64,000 nucleotides of DNA from Pseudomonas sp. PSKL.D1 (GTDB lineage Bacteria > Pseudomonadota > Gammaproteobacteria > Pseudomonadales > Pseudomonadaceae): NCBI RefSeq assembly GCF_028898945.1, contig NZ_CP118607.1, positions 372,001 to 436,000 of the forward strand. Direction: 5' to 3'. The translations under genes were made by a program, and so were the position numbers. This document shows, piece after piece, positions 28,444 through 37,694 of this stretch. Within the stretch, counting starts at the first letter, position 1; the number at the start of each line of letters is the position of its first letter. Under the pieces are notes generated by a model that was not told the origin of the DNA, ran no database searches, and saw only the letters and a program-made list of their open reading frames with translations.

Positions 28444-30785
28444 GATTGCTCCGCGTGTACGTCAGGCCGTTGGGCTGCCCAGGGCGCGAGCAGGAAGCTG
28501 AAGGCAAGCCCCAGGCTGACTGCCAGGCCGAAATTGCTTACCGCCGGGGTTGCCGAAAGCGCCAGCAGGCCGAACGACAACCAAGTGGTGAGGGCTGCCA
28601 GCAGCGTGCCCAGCAAGCTGACAGCGGCGCTGCCGATGTGCTCGTGCATCAGAATGGCATAGTCGACGCTGATGGCCGTGACCAGCAGCAGGCCAAAGAG
28701 GCTGAACAGCGTCAGTGGCTGGCCGAGCCAACCCAGGCAGGCCAGGCTGCACAGGGCGGCGAGCAGCGGCAGGGCAACGATCCGCAGGGCGCCACGCAGG
28801 CCGAACGGCAGCACCAGCAGCACCAGAATCAGCACACATGACAGCAACTTGAGTTCGGCTGCGCTGATCTGAGTGGCGGCAAACAGCTGGTTCAGCTCGC
28901 CCAGCCGGTCTACCAATTGCACGCCGTCCAGGTCTTCGACCTGCAAGCGCAGCAGTGCGGCATCGCCCAAGCCTTGCAGGCTGACGATGGCGGCGACGCC
29001 TGCACCGTCCTGGCCCAGCCAAAGTGGCCGCCAGGCCTCGGCCAGCGGGCCTGCGAGCGCCTGTTCGATGGTTAGCGGCGCCAATGCACGCAGCGACTCT
29101 ACTTCACTTTGCAGCGCCGCTTGCGGCACGCCCAGTGCCAGCAGGGGCTGCCAGTGCTCGGGCAATGCGTGCAGTGCCTGCTGTGTGCGGGCCTGTTCTG
29201 CCGGGCTGGCAACCAGTTGCCCAAGGCTCATGTATCCCTTGAGCTTGTTCAGTTCGACCAGCTCATCGAGTTTGCCTGCAAGTCTATGCAGGCGGTCGAG
29301 CAATTGCTGTTGATCGCTGCCGCGAACCAGGTAGAACTGGCTGGTGGGTTGATAACCGGTGATGCGCGCAACAGCCTGTGCTTCTTCGAGCAACTGTGGC
29401 GGGCTGGCAACCCATTGGCGGATGTCGTTGTGGCTGGTAAGCCGCCACAAGCCGCACGCGCAGAACACCAGCACCACGGCCAGCAGCACGGCGCTGGGCA
29501 CTCGGCGCAACAGCCGTTCGCGCAGGTTGGTCAGGGTTTGTGCCAGCCGCAGTGGCCAGTGTGAAGGCTGTAGCTGCAGGCCGTTGAACAGGGCAGGCAA
29601 CAGGCATACGGCGCTCAGGTACGCCCCGACCAGGCCTGCGGCGGAAAAGGCAGCAATCTGGGTGAGCGCGGGGAAGGGGGTGAACGCCAGGGCAAGGTAG
29701 CCGATGCAGCTGGTGGCCAGGCTCAGGCTCAGGCCCGGCAAGGTCAGCCGCAATGCAGGCCAACTGCGCCAGGGTTGCAGGCTCCAGCTTTTGGACAGGT
29801 AGTGCAGCGGGTAATCCACGGCCACGCCGATCAGGCTGGACCCCAGCACCAGCGTCATCACATGCATCTGCCCGAATAGCGCCACGCACACCACCGAACC
29901 GAACAGCATGCCCACCAGCACCGGGACGAATGCCAGCAATACGCGCCAGCGGCGAAATGCCAGCAGCAAAAGCAGCAGAATGCCAACGGTGGCACCGCCA
30001 CCCACCCAGGTGATTTCGCGGCTGGCTTGCTGCTGGCCGGCCGCGGCGTGCAGCAGGCCGCTGGCGGCCAGCAGATGGCCGCCTTGTGCGGCGGCTTGCA
30101 TACGGCTACTGGCGAGCAGATCGGCGACCTGCAACGGCAGGTTCAGGTCGAAAGCGTTGCCCTGGGTTCTGGCGCGCAGCAACACCCAGTACTGGCCCTC
30201 GGCTTCGGCGACCAAGGCACCGCTGGCGGTGTCCAGTTCAATATTGGCAGGCTTGGGTTGGCTGGCCTGGATGCGCCCGGTCAGGCCCAGCCAATCGTCC
30301 TGACTGGCTACCAGGTTGAAGCCGGCAAAGGGGTCGAACAGGGTTTGCACACGCTGCTCGATGAACGCAGCGGGCTGCTCGCGCAGTTGAACGCGGTCTG
30401 CCTCCGACAGCATCCCCAGCCGGCCTCGCAACAGTTGCTGGCGCACGGCGGTCAGGTCGGTCTGCAGGCTCCACTGCACCTTCTCGAACAGGCCGCTGGC
30501 TTGCCACTGCCCTGCCAGTTGCTCGGCGAGGGTCAACGCCTGCTGGCGGTCGGCGTGGCCGACCAGTACCAGCATTTCGCGGTTCAGCGGCTCCTGCATG
30601 CGTTGCTCCGCACGCTTGATCAGCGGGTCTTGCGTGGCGCCGGGCACCAGCGCCATCAGGTCGGCGGACAAAGGGGCGCCGCGGTGCCATTGCCAGAATG
30701 CCACTGCCAGCATGACCACCAGCAGGCCCGTGAACAGGCGTGGTAACAGGCGTTCAGTCGGCAAAATCGCTGCGCTCCGTATCAC
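28440..30785 (-). CDS. MMPL/RND-family exporter of the aryl-polyene cluster
   Basis: The protein has 781 residues with two repeats of a large periplasmic loop and membrane helices. The N-terminal helix LFTGLLVVMLAVAFWQW is followed by the first loop. A helix bundle with LGSSLIGVAVDYPLHYLSKSW (near 330) is matched in the second half by LLVTAISVDYAILMHEHIG (near 715). Asp in these paired helices is the proton-relay position of RND pumps. It likely extracts the lipid-linked polyene from the inner membrane. The GTG start at 30785 overlaps the LolA-like gene by 32 bp. Confidence 0.9.
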   Translation of the reverse strand: MIRSAAILPTERLLPRLFTGLLVVMLAVAFWQWHRGAPLSADLMALVPGATQDPLIKRAEQRMQEPLNREMLVLVGHADRQQALTLAEQLAGQWQASGLFEKVQWSLQTDLTAVRQQLLRGRLGMLSEADRVQLREQPAAFIEQRVQTLFDPFAGFNLVASQDDWLGLTGRIQASQPKPANIELDTASGALVAEAEGQYWVLLRARTQGNAFDLNLPLQVADLLASSRMQAAAQGGHLLAASGLLHAAAGQQQASREITWVGGGATVGILLLLLLAFRRWRVLLAFVPVLVGMLFGSVVCVALFGQMHVMTLVLGSSLIGVAVDYPLHYLSKSWSLQPWRSWPALRLTLPGLSLSLATSCIGYLALAFTPFPALTQIAAFSAAGLVGAYLSAVCLLPALFNGLQLQPSHWPLRLAQTLTNLRERLLRRVPSAVLLAVVLVFCACGLWRLTSHNDIRQWVASPPQLLEEAQAVARITGYQPTSQFYLVRGSDQQQLLDRLHRLAGKLDELVELNKLKGYMSLGQLVASPAEQARTQQALHALPEHWQPLLALGVPQAALQSEVESLRALAPLTIEQALAGPLAEAWRPLWLGQDGAGVAAIVSLQGLGDAALLRLQVEDLDGVQLVDRLGELNQLFAATQISAAELKLLSCVLILVLLVLPFGLRGALRIVALPLLAALCSLACLGWLGQPLTLFSLFGLLLVTAISVDYAILMHEHIGSAAVSLLGTLLAALTTWLSFGLLALSATPAVSNFGLAVSLGLAFSFLLAPWAAQRPDVHAEQS

Positions 30786-31347
30786 TCAGTTTGTTTGAAC
30801 CGGTGCTTTCGGGCATGCGTAGCACGGTGCTGTCGCCCTGGGTTTCGTTCAGCTCGATTCGCTCGACAAAACGGCCACCGCTGATGTCGATGTGTTGGAA
30901 CACTTGCTTGAGCAGCATCGAGCGCGGGGTGAGCTGGAGCTGCCAGTGTTGCGCATCGCCCGTCAGTTGCACTTCAAAATCCCGTTGCAGGCCTGTGCTG
31001 TCACCCTGCAGTACGGCAAAGAACAGCCGATTCTGCTCGGCCCCGGCGCTGCGGCTGGGTAAGGTTTGCCAGCCGCTTGCTCCCCGGCGGGCAATGCCTT
31101 TTTCGTCGATGCGGTAGTCCTGCTGCAAAGGTGTTTGCAGCAGCCATAGCAGCCCATGGTCGCGCGCCAGTACGAAGCGCCCATTGCTCACCAATGGCTG
31201 GGGCAGGGCGCGAAGGTGCTTCTCCTGAGTGAACGGGCCTTGGATCACGGCAGGCTCGCTCAGCTGCTTTTGCAGGTCATCAAGGTTGAAGGCCAGGGCC
31301 AGGGGGCTGGCGAGCAGCAGCAGGAGCGTTGCCAGATACCGTTTCAT
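30754..31347 (-). CDS. LolA-like periplasmic carrier of the aryl-polyene cluster
   Basis: The protein has 197 residues. A signal peptide (MKRYLATLLLLLASPLALA) is followed by a LolA-type half-barrel (FNLDDLQKQL, IQGPFTQEKHLRALPQPLVSNG split over residues 21-60). LolA-like proteins shuttle lipid-attached molecules across the periplasm. Here it probably receives the polyene from the MMPL protein. Start ATG 31347 overlaps the thioesterase stop. Confidence 0.87.
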   Translation of the reverse strand: MKRYLATLLLLLASPLALAFNLDDLQKQLSEPAVIQGPFTQEKHLRALPQPLVSNGRFVLARDHGLLWLLQTPLQQDYRIDEKGIARRGASGWQTLPSRSAGAEQNRLFFAVLQGDSTGLQRDFEVQLTGDAQHWQLQLTPRSMLLKQVFQHIDISGGRFVERIELNETQGDSTVLRMPESTGSNKLSDTERSDFAD

Positions 31348-31769
31348 GCCAGCACCCGTGCAACAGCATCCAGCATGACCTGAGGCGACGCCAGTTGCAT
31401 CTCGCCACTTTCGATATGCACTGCAACTTGCACGGTGCTGGCGCGTGTCAGCCGTTCGCCGCTTTCGGCATCGCTGATCAAGTAGTGGATTTTCAGCCGG
31501 TTTTCCCACTCCACCAGGCTGGCGCGCACGTTCAGGCGCTGGCCGAAAATGGCGCCGCGGATGTAGCGCAGTTGCAGGTCGATCACCGGCCACATGTAGC
31601 CGCTGGCCTGCATTTGCCGGTAGTCGTGGCCCAGGCGGTCGAGCAAGGCGCAGCGGGCGACTTCCAGGTATTTGACGTAATGCCCGTGCCAGACGATGTG
31701 CATGCTGTCGACGTCGAAAAAGGGCACGACGATTTCGCTGTCCACATGGAACACGCCCGGGTTACGCAT
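31344..31769 (-). CDS. 4HBT-type acyl thioesterase
   Basis: The protein has 141 residues with a hot-dog fold. The catalytic Asp21 lies in the typical FFDVDSMHIVWHGHYVKYLE segment of 4-hydroxybenzoyl-CoA thioesterase relatives. It may release or edit polyene intermediates (ApeK-type). It overlaps the ammonia-lyase stop by 8 bp and the LolA-like start by 4 bp. Confidence 0.9.
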   Translation of the reverse strand: MRNPGVFHVDSEIVVPFFDVDSMHIVWHGHYVKYLEVARCALLDRLGHDYRQMQASGYMWPVIDLQLRYIRGAIFGQRLNVRASLVEWENRLKIHYLISDAESGERLTRASTVQVAVHIESGEMQLASPQVMLDAVARVLA

Positions 31770-33306
31770 GCAGCCTCCAGTGGCGCGCGGCGATGCGTTG
31801 CAGGCACAGGCGCAGGTCGCTTTCGAGGGCGCGGTCTTCGATGACCGGGGCAAAGTCCTGTTGCAGCGCTGCGTGCATCTGCGCCAGGGCCGGTGGCAGG
31901 GCGTGGCCTTCTGCCTCGCGGGTTCGCAGCCAGACGCCCTGGTTGGCGGCCAGCAAGCTGGCGGCTGCTACCTGTTCGGTCAGCTCCAGCACGCGCAGGG
32001 CATCGCGGGCGGCGATGGTGCCCATGCTCACCTTGTCCTGGTTGTGGCATTCGGTGGAGCGCGAGAACACGCTGGCGGGCATGGTAAGTTTGAGGGCCTC
32101 GGCGGTCCAGGCGCTGGCGCCGATCTGCACGGCCTTGAAGCCGTGGTTAAGCATGGCCCGTTCGGCCGTGGCGCCAGACAGGTTGCTCGGCAGGCCATGG
32201 TTGTAGCGCACGTCCACCAGCAGCGCGAGCTGGCGGTCGAGCAGGTCGGCAACGTTGGCTACCAAGGTTTTCAGGCTGTCCATGGCAAAGGCGATGTGGC
32301 CGCCGTAAAAGTGCCCGCCATGCAGCACGCGCTCGGCGTCGCCGTCGATGATCGGGTTGTCGTTGGCACTGTTGAGTTCGGTTTCGATAAAACCGCGCAA
32401 CCAGCCCAGGCTGTCGGCCAGTACGCCCAGCACATGCGGTGCGCAGCGCAGCGAATAGCGGTCTTGCAGGCGATGCAGGGGTGGCAGCGGGGCGTCGATG
32501 GCCAGGTCCTGGCGCAACCAGGCGGCCACCTGGGTCTGGCCGGGGTGGGGCTTGGCGGCGAACAGGCGCTCGTCGAAGTGCTCCGGGTTACCCTGCAGGC
32601 CGATCACATTGAGGGCGGTAATGCGCGTGGCCAGTTGCAGCAGGTAATCGGCGCGGGCGAAGGCCAGGCAGGCCAGGCCGGTCATCACGGCGGTGCCGTT
32701 CATGAGGGCGAGGGCTTCCTTGGGCCGCAGCACCAGCGGCTGCCAGCCCAGCTCGCGGTGCACATCGGCGCTGCTGCGACGCAGGCCCTGGTACATCACC
32801 TCGCGCTCGCCCGACAAGGTGGCTGCCACGTAGGACAACGGGGTAAGGTCGCCACTTGCACCTACCGAACCCTCTTCGGGGATCAGCGGCAGGATGTCGT
32901 GGGCGAGGAAGTCGCGCAGGCGCTCCAGCAACTCAAGGCGCACGCCCGACACGCCGTGGCTCAATGAGCGCAAGCGGGCTGCCAGCACGGCGCGGGTGGC
33001 TGGCGCATCGAGCAATTTGCCCAGGCCGCAGCCGTGGAAGGTATAGAGGTGTTGTGGCAGGGCTTCCACATGCTCCAGCGGCACAGCCACCACGCAGGAG
33101 TCGCCGTAACCGGTGGTGACGCCATAGATCACCCCTTCCTTGTCGAGCAGAGTGTCGAGAAAGCGCGCGCCACGGGCGATGCGCTCGCGGTAGGCGGCAT
33201 CGTCCTGTAGCTGCACGCGGGTGCGGCGCTCGGCGAGGGCCAGGACATCTTCGATTGCCAGCGGCGACTCGCCGAAGGTGACAGGCTCATGCGGGTGCAT
33301 CGTCAT
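31762..33306 (-). CDS. MIO-dependent aromatic amino-acid ammonia-lyase (HAL/PAL/TAL family)
   Basis: The protein has 514 residues. The self-forming MIO cofactor triad Ala150-Ser151-Gly152 is in GSVGASGDLTPLSYV. The Tyr loop YGVTTGYGD (61-69) and the ELNSANDNP segment are conserved. The selectivity pair, Ser-His in HutH and His-Leu in Rhodobacter tyrosine lyase, is Phe90-His91 here (LYTFHGCGLG). Within this operon a role in histidine catabolism is unlikely. Supplying a cinnamate or coumarate starter from Phe or Tyr is the best inference. Confidence 0.88.
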   Translation of the reverse strand: MTMHPHEPVTFGESPLAIEDVLALAERRTRVQLQDDAAYRERIARGARFLDTLLDKEGVIYGVTTGYGDSCVVAVPLEHVEALPQHLYTFHGCGLGKLLDAPATRAVLAARLRSLSHGVSGVRLELLERLRDFLAHDILPLIPEEGSVGASGDLTPLSYVAATLSGEREVMYQGLRRSSADVHRELGWQPLVLRPKEALALMNGTAVMTGLACLAFARADYLLQLATRITALNVIGLQGNPEHFDERLFAAKPHPGQTQVAAWLRQDLAIDAPLPPLHRLQDRYSLRCAPHVLGVLADSLGWLRGFIETELNSANDNPIIDGDAERVLHGGHFYGGHIAFAMDSLKTLVANVADLLDRQLALLVDVRYNHGLPSNLSGATAERAMLNHGFKAVQIGASAWTAEALKLTMPASVFSRSTECHNQDKVSMGTIAARDALRVLELTEQVAAASLLAANQGVWLRTREAEGHALPPALAQMHAALQQDFAPVIEDRALESDLRLCLQRIAARHWRLHA

Positions 33307-34219
33307 CGGTCTTCCAGAAAGGGTAGAAATTGAACCACTGCAAGGGGGCCTGAGCACAATAATGGCCCAACCGGCTGGCATAGCGTGCGGCTGACTCGGC
33401 GATCACCTGGTCACGTTGACCACGACGCCATTGAATGTGTTCGGCAAAGGGTTCCAGAGTGATGCGGTAACGCCCCTGCTGTTTCAGGCAGAACAGCAGG
33501 TTTACCGGGCAGCTCAACAGCCCTGCCAGCAACCACGGGCCTTGAGGCAAGGCGGCCTGATGGCCTACGAAATCCACCTCCACGGTGCGCGTGCCATGCA
33601 GCGGCACGCGGTCGCCGGCGATTGCCAGCCATTCGCCTTGCTCCAGGCGTTCGGCCAGTTGCAGCATGATGGCCGGGTCCAGCTCGCTGACCTGGATCAG
33701 CCGCAGGTTGCTCGCCCCGGCCTCACCCAGCAGGCGGTTGAAGCGCTCGGCATGGCGGGTGTGTACCAGTACGTTCATGGGTACCTGCTCGCCGAGTTCG
33801 GCCAGGGCCCGGCAGACTTCCAGGTTGCCCAGGTGGGCGCCCACCAGCATCTGCCCGCGTGCACCGCGCAGTTGCTGGCGCAGGTGGCTGGGGTCGTCGA
33901 TGTCGATGTCCGCCAGGCTCAGCCGGCCATTCCACACATCGAGCTTGTCCAGCAGGGCGTCGGCAAAGGCCATGAACTGGCGGAACACTTGCCAGTGGCT
34001 TGGCGCTGGCGTCTGCCCGCCAGTATGCCGGTGCAGGCGCTGCTGATACTGCCATGCGCTGCGCCGGGCGCGGCGGCCGAACAAGAAGAAGTAGGCGACG
34101 ATCATATGGATCAGCGGGCTGAGCACGCGGCGGCCAAGGGAGCGCACCAGCGTTGCAGTCAGCTTCATCAGCCAGTAACTGCCGCGCTCCTGTTGGCCGG
34201 CCCAGTGTTGCCCGTTCAT
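33287..34219 (-). CDS. LpxL/HtrB-type acyltransferase
   Basis: The protein has 310 residues. The lysophospholipid/lipid A acyltransferase fold shows the His-based motif VGAHLGNLEVCRAL (H-x4-E variant) and the later IAGDRVPLHGTRTVEVDF. A short hydrophobic segment near residue 40 (PLIHMIVAYFFLFG) would anchor it to the inner membrane. It probably attaches the polyene acyl chain to a lipid or sugar acceptor. ATG 34219 overlaps the glycosyltransferase stop. Confidence 0.88.
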   Translation of the reverse strand: MNGQHWAGQQERGSYWLMKLTATLVRSLGRRVLSPLIHMIVAYFFLFGRRARRSAWQYQQRLHRHTGGQTPAPSHWQVFRQFMAFADALLDKLDVWNGRLSLADIDIDDPSHLRQQLRGARGQMLVGAHLGNLEVCRALAELGEQVPMNVLVHTRHAERFNRLLGEAGASNLRLIQVSELDPAIMLQLAERLEQGEWLAIAGDRVPLHGTRTVEVDFVGHQAALPQGPWLLAGLLSCPVNLLFCLKQQGRYRITLEPFAEHIQWRRGQRDQVIAESAARYASRLGHYCAQAPLQWFNFYPFWKTDDDAPA

Positions 34220-34950
34220 CCGCGCCACCTGCCCCAGAGAATCAGCGGGGCGCGCACCAGCATGCCGAAGAACAGCTTGGCGTGCATTTTGGAGATCAGC
34301 GCGTTGTCATGGAACAGGCGAAAGTGCGAACGGCCGTCTTGTGGGTAGTGCACGCGGGTGGGCAGCCAGTGCATCGGCTGGTTGCGCCATGAAAGCCTGA
34401 CGAGGATCTCCGGGTCGAAATCCATGCGTTTACCCAGCGCAACGCTGTCGATCATGGCCAGGGTCGCTGGCAACGGGTACACGCGAAAACCGCACATGGA
34501 GTCTGGAATGCTCAGCGACAGGCTGTTGATCCACACCCACACGTGGGTGAGGTAGCGTGCATAAAGCCGGCCTTTGGGCACACTGGCGTCGTATTGTGGA
34601 TAACCACACACCAGCGCTTGTGGATAAGCCTGCGACGTAGCCAGGAAGCGGTGAACGTTGGCGAGGTCGTGCTGGCCGTCGGCGTCCACCTGCAGTGCAT
34701 GGCTGAAGCCCAGGCGAGCCGCTTCGCGCAGCCCGGCCATGACCGCGCCGCCCTTGCCTTGATTGACCAGCAGACTGACCAGATGAACCTGATCCTGTTC
34801 TGCCAGCTGGCGCAGCACCTGGGCGCAGGGCGGGTGGCTGGCGTCATCCACCAGTACACAGGGCAGCCCGGCGCGCAGCAGGCCGGCGACCACGGCGGGC
34901 ACCGCCTGCTCATGATCATAAACCGGGATCACCGCGCAGGGCTTATGCAT
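34216..34950 (-). CDS. Family 2 glycosyltransferase
   Basis: The protein has 244 residues, a single GT-A domain without membrane helices. Motifs: AVIPVYDHEQ at the start, VDDASHPP, NQGKGGAVMAG and the metal-binding QVDADGQHD. It resembles polyprenyl-phosphate mannosyl/glucosyltransferases. It likely adds a sugar to the lipid carrier of the polyene; the donor is unknown. It overlaps the AMP-ligase gene by 8 bp. Confidence 0.9.
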   Translation of the reverse strand: MHKPCAVIPVYDHEQAVPAVVAGLLRAGLPCVLVDDASHPPCAQVLRQLAEQDQVHLVSLLVNQGKGGAVMAGLREAARLGFSHALQVDADGQHDLANVHRFLATSQAYPQALVCGYPQYDASVPKGRLYARYLTHVWVWINSLSLSIPDSMCGFRVYPLPATLAMIDSVALGKRMDFDPEILVRLSWRNQPMHWLPTRVHYPQDGRSHFRLFHDNALISKMHAKLFFGMLVRAPLILWGRWRG

Positions 34951-36622
34951 CCAGAGCCTCCAGTAAAATGCGGCCGCTGGCGCACACCTGGCCTGCGCAT
35001 TGGTAGTTGAAGTAGAGCTTGCCCCGCTCACTGTCGAAACGCAGAGTCAGTGCCAGTTCGTCGCCCGGGCGTACCACGTGCTGGAACTTGAGCACTTCGA
35101 GGCCGGCAAAACGGTGATTCAACCCCAGGTGTTCGGTGGCCAGTGCCATCGCCCAGTCCACTTGCACCACGCCTGGCAAGACGGGCGTTTGCGGGAAGTG
35201 GCCAGAGAAGCACGCCAAATCGGGTGGAACGGCCAGCCGCAGACACAATTCATCGCCCTGTGTCTGCTGCCCCAGCAGTTCTGGTGCCATGCTGCGCGGA
35301 GCTAGCAAAAGTGCAGCCACCTGAGCCTGTGGCAGCTTGCCCTGGGTGTTCAGCGGCAATTGCCGGAGCAGGCGCCAACGTCGGGGTAAGGCCAACGCCT
35401 CGCAATGCTTCCCTAGGTGCTGGCGCAAGTTTTCGAGCAATTGCCTGCGGCCCTGGCTACGCAGCTGGTGCAGGCCATCAGGCGAAAGCACCACCAGCGC
35501 GCCCAGGCAAGCACGCCCCTGCTCAATTACGCCGAGGCGGGCCTCGGCCACGCAGGCATGGGTGCACAGAGCATGCTCAAGCATGGGCAGGGAGACGCGT
35601 TTCTCTTCCAGCTTCACGATGCGATCGAGGCGCCCGAGCAAGCGAAAGCGCCCATCGTCAGTAAGCTCGGCGGCATCGGCGCTTTTTTCAATATGGCCTT
35701 GTGGCAAATAGGGCGAAGCGATCTGCAAGGCGCCGTGTTCGTCCTGGCTGAGCTGCACGCCGTTGAACGGCCGCCAAAGCGTGCCCCCTTCGCGCCAGGC
35801 GATACCGCCCGTTTCCGAACTGCCGAGTATTTCCACAGGCCATTGGCCAATGCGCTGGTGCAACGCTTGTGCAGCTTCAACGGGTAATTCGCCGCCAGAT
35901 GAAAACACCTTCCGAACAGCGCTCAGCGCGGGCCAGTCAAGGTTGTCACCCATACGCTTGAGCAGTGCCGGGCTGGTTACCCAGGCAAATGCCGGGTACG
36001 TGCGGCTGGCGCGCTGCAGGTCTTCGGGGAAGGGCAACTGGCGTCGTTCGAAACCGCGACCGGCGCACAGTGGCCAGAGTACCCGGAACAGCAAGCCGTA
36101 GATGTGTTGCGTGGCAACGCTGCCAATGATCCAGGCCTCGCCCAGGGCCTGGCCCCAGAGCTGTTCCAGTGCCTGCACTTCATTGGCCAACTGGCGCAGC
36201 TGTTTGTCGATGCGCTTGGGTTCGCCGCTGGAACCGGAGGTGCACAGGCTGATGCGGCATTGATCCAGGTCGAGAGTGGCCGGCGTCAGAGGGTGGGCGT
36301 GCAGGTCTGAAGGCTGATGGTCGCCGGGCTGATCACTTATCCACAGCTCGACCTGATCATTCCAGCGGTTGCGAGTACCTGGCTGTAAGTCGCCGGGCAG
36401 TAATACTTCGACACCCGCCCGCCAGGCCCCGAGCAGGGTGATGGCAAGCAGTGCAGCATCTTCCAGGTACACGCCGACGCAGCGCACGCCCCGCTGTTGC
36501 AGGCCGCCTGCCAGGCGTAAGGCTTGGTCGCACAGCTGTGCATGGTCCAGGCTCGGCGTTTCAGTTACAAGACGTGGCGTTGGGTGTGGCCAAAGCAGTT
36601 GCTCAAGGGCGATCCAGTTCAT
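34943..36622 (-). CDS. AMP-ligase fused to an ApeI-like dehydratase domain
   Basis: The protein has 559 residues. Residues 1-440 are an ANL adenylating enzyme with P-loop [13 protein letters not shown] (near 121-133) and later GGIAWREGG and [16 protein letters not shown] (C-terminal hinge). It should activate the aromatic starter acid and load it on an acyl carrier protein. Residues about 455-559 are a hot-dog dehydratase with His475 ([10 protein letters not shown]) and Asp489. Their spacing of 14 equals that of FabA. ApeH and ApeI are, as far as I know, separate proteins in characterised systems, so this is a fusion. ATG 36622 overlaps the upstream membrane-protein stop. Confidence 0.9.
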   Translation of the reverse strand: MNWIALEQLLWPHPTPRLVTETPSLDHAQLCDQALRLAGGLQQRGVRCVGVYLEDAALLAITLLGAWRAGVEVLLPGDLQPGTRNRWNDQVELWISDQPGDHQPSDLHAHPLTPATLDLDQCRISLCTSGSSGEPKRIDKQLRQLANEVQALEQLWGQALGEAWIIGSVATQHIYGLLFRVLWPLCAGRGFERRQLPFPEDLQRASRTYPAFAWVTSPALLKRMGDNLDWPALSAVRKVFSSGGELPVEAAQALHQRIGQWPVEILGSSETGGIAWREGGTLWRPFNGVQLSQDEHGALQIASPYLPQGHIEKSADAAELTDDGRFRLLGRLDRIVKLEEKRVSLPMLEHALCTHACVAEARLGVIEQGRACLGALVVLSPDGLHQLRSQGRRQLLENLRQHLGKHCEALALPRRWRLLRQLPLNTQGKLPQAQVAALLLAPRSMAPELLGQQTQGDELCLRLAVPPDLACFSGHFPQTPVLPGVVQVDWAMALATEHLGLNHRFAGLEVLKFQHVVRPGDELALTLRFDSERGKLYFNYQCAGQVCASGRILLEALDA

Positions 36623-37161
36623 GGGCGGCCTCGAACACGTTGCCGTACTCGCCATTCGACGGCGAACAGCAGGCCCATGGCGATATAGGCGAGCAGCCCG
36701 TTGTAGAGGGTCCACCAGCTCAGCGGTGCCCACAGGGTCAAGGCGGTGGCGATCAGGCCGTTCACAAGGAAGAACACGCACCACACCTGGGTTACCCGGC
36801 GCGTATAGCGCACCGCTCTGGCGGGCAAATGCGGCTCACGCAAGCGAGCCAGGCGTTCGGCCATGGGCATGCCGCGCAGCAGGCTGGTGCCGAACAGGGC
36901 AAGCATGAAGGCGTTGATCAGCACCGGGTACCAGCGCAGCAATGCCGGGCTGTCCGACAGCCCCAGCAGCGCACAGAAGCCAAGCGCGGCAATTGCCATC
37001 CACTGGCTGCCGGGGCTGCGTGTGACGATCGCCCGCGCCAGCCACAGGGCACCAAGCAACAGGCCGAACTGCCAGGGGGCAACGTGCGCCAGGCCAAAAT
37101 ACACGGCGAACGGATACATCACGCCGGCAAGCAGCAGGCCCAGGCCGATCAGCCGCTTCAT
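36619..37161 (-). CDS. Small membrane protein of the aryl-polyene cluster (COG4648 type)
   Basis: The protein has 180 residues and about five membrane helices (MKRLIGLGLLLAGVMYPFAV, WQFGLLLGALWLA, MAIAALGFCALLGL, VWCVFFLVNGLIATALTLWA, LLAYIAMGLLFAVEW). This kind of protein is a steady companion of aryl-polyene operons, with no proven function. It overlaps both neighbours by 4 bp. Confidence 0.8.
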   Translation of the reverse strand: MKRLIGLGLLLAGVMYPFAVYFGLAHVAPWQFGLLLGALWLARAIVTRSPGSQWMAIAALGFCALLGLSDSPALLRWYPVLINAFMLALFGTSLLRGMPMAERLARLREPHLPARAVRYTRRVTQVWCVFFLVNGLIATALTLWAPLSWWTLYNGLLAYIAMGLLFAVEWRVRQRVRGRP

Positions 37162-37412
37162 GCCGCCGGGCTGACCAGGCGGAATACGGCCTCGACTACG
37201 TCATTGACGGTGCGCACCGACTTGAAATCCTCGGCGGTGATTTTTCTACCGGTTTGCCGCTTGATGTGGTCAAGCAGGTCGATGGCGTCGATGCTGTCGA
37301 TTTCCAGGTCTTGATACAGGTTGGATTGCAGGCTGATGTCGGCGGGATCCAGTTCGAACAGCTCGACCAGGGCGTCGCTGAGGAGGGTGTAGATTTCTTC
37401 GCGGGTTTGCAT
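37158..37412 (-). CDS. Acyl carrier protein (second)
   Basis: The protein has 84 residues. The phosphopantetheine site is Ser40 in DLEIDSIDAIDLL. It has the four-helix ACP layout with acidic helix II. It is one of two carrier proteins in the operon, ten bases downstream of the first. It must be activated by a phosphopantetheinyl transferase encoded elsewhere. Confidence 0.95.
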   Translation of the reverse strand: MQTREEIYTLLSDALVELFELDPADISLQSNLYQDLEIDSIDAIDLLDHIKRQTGRKITAEDFKSVRTVNDVVEAVFRLVSPAA

Positions 37413-37421
37413 GGTGCGGTC

Positions 37422-37694
37422 TCAGGCGGCCTGACGGGCAGTGACGAAGGCGGCCAGGGTGGCCACGTTGCTGAAATGGTTACGGGTGTCCTTGGCATCG
37501 GCGTCGATCTTGAAGCCGTAACGCTTCTGGATTGCCAGGCCAAGCTCCAGTGCATCCACCGAATCCAGGCCCAGGCCTTCGCCGAACAGCGGTTGCTGAT
37601 CGTCGATGTCCTGCACGCTGATGTCCTCCAGGCCGAGGGCATCGATGATCAGTTGCTTGAGGTCACGGTTAAGGTCTTGTAGTGGCACGCTCAT
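37422..37694 (-). CDS. Acyl carrier protein (first)
   Basis: The protein has 90 residues. The modified residue is Ser45 in GLGLDSVDALELG. ATG 37694 is chosen because MSVPLQDLNRDLKQLI starts helix I; the frame is open further upstream but that part lies inside the acyltransferase gene. Aryl-polyene systems use two carriers, one probably dedicated to the aromatic starter. Confidence 0.95.
   Translation of the reverse strand: MSVPLQDLNRDLKQLIIDALGLEDISVQDIDDQQPLFGEGLGLDSVDALELGLAIQKRYGFKIDADAKDTRNHFSNVATLAAFVTARQAA

Noticed and set aside
31762..33306. Reading the ammonia-lyase as the histidine-utilisation enzyme HutH
   Set aside because: It is embedded in the polyene operon, the Ser-His selectivity pair is changed to Phe-His, and no other hut genes are nearby.
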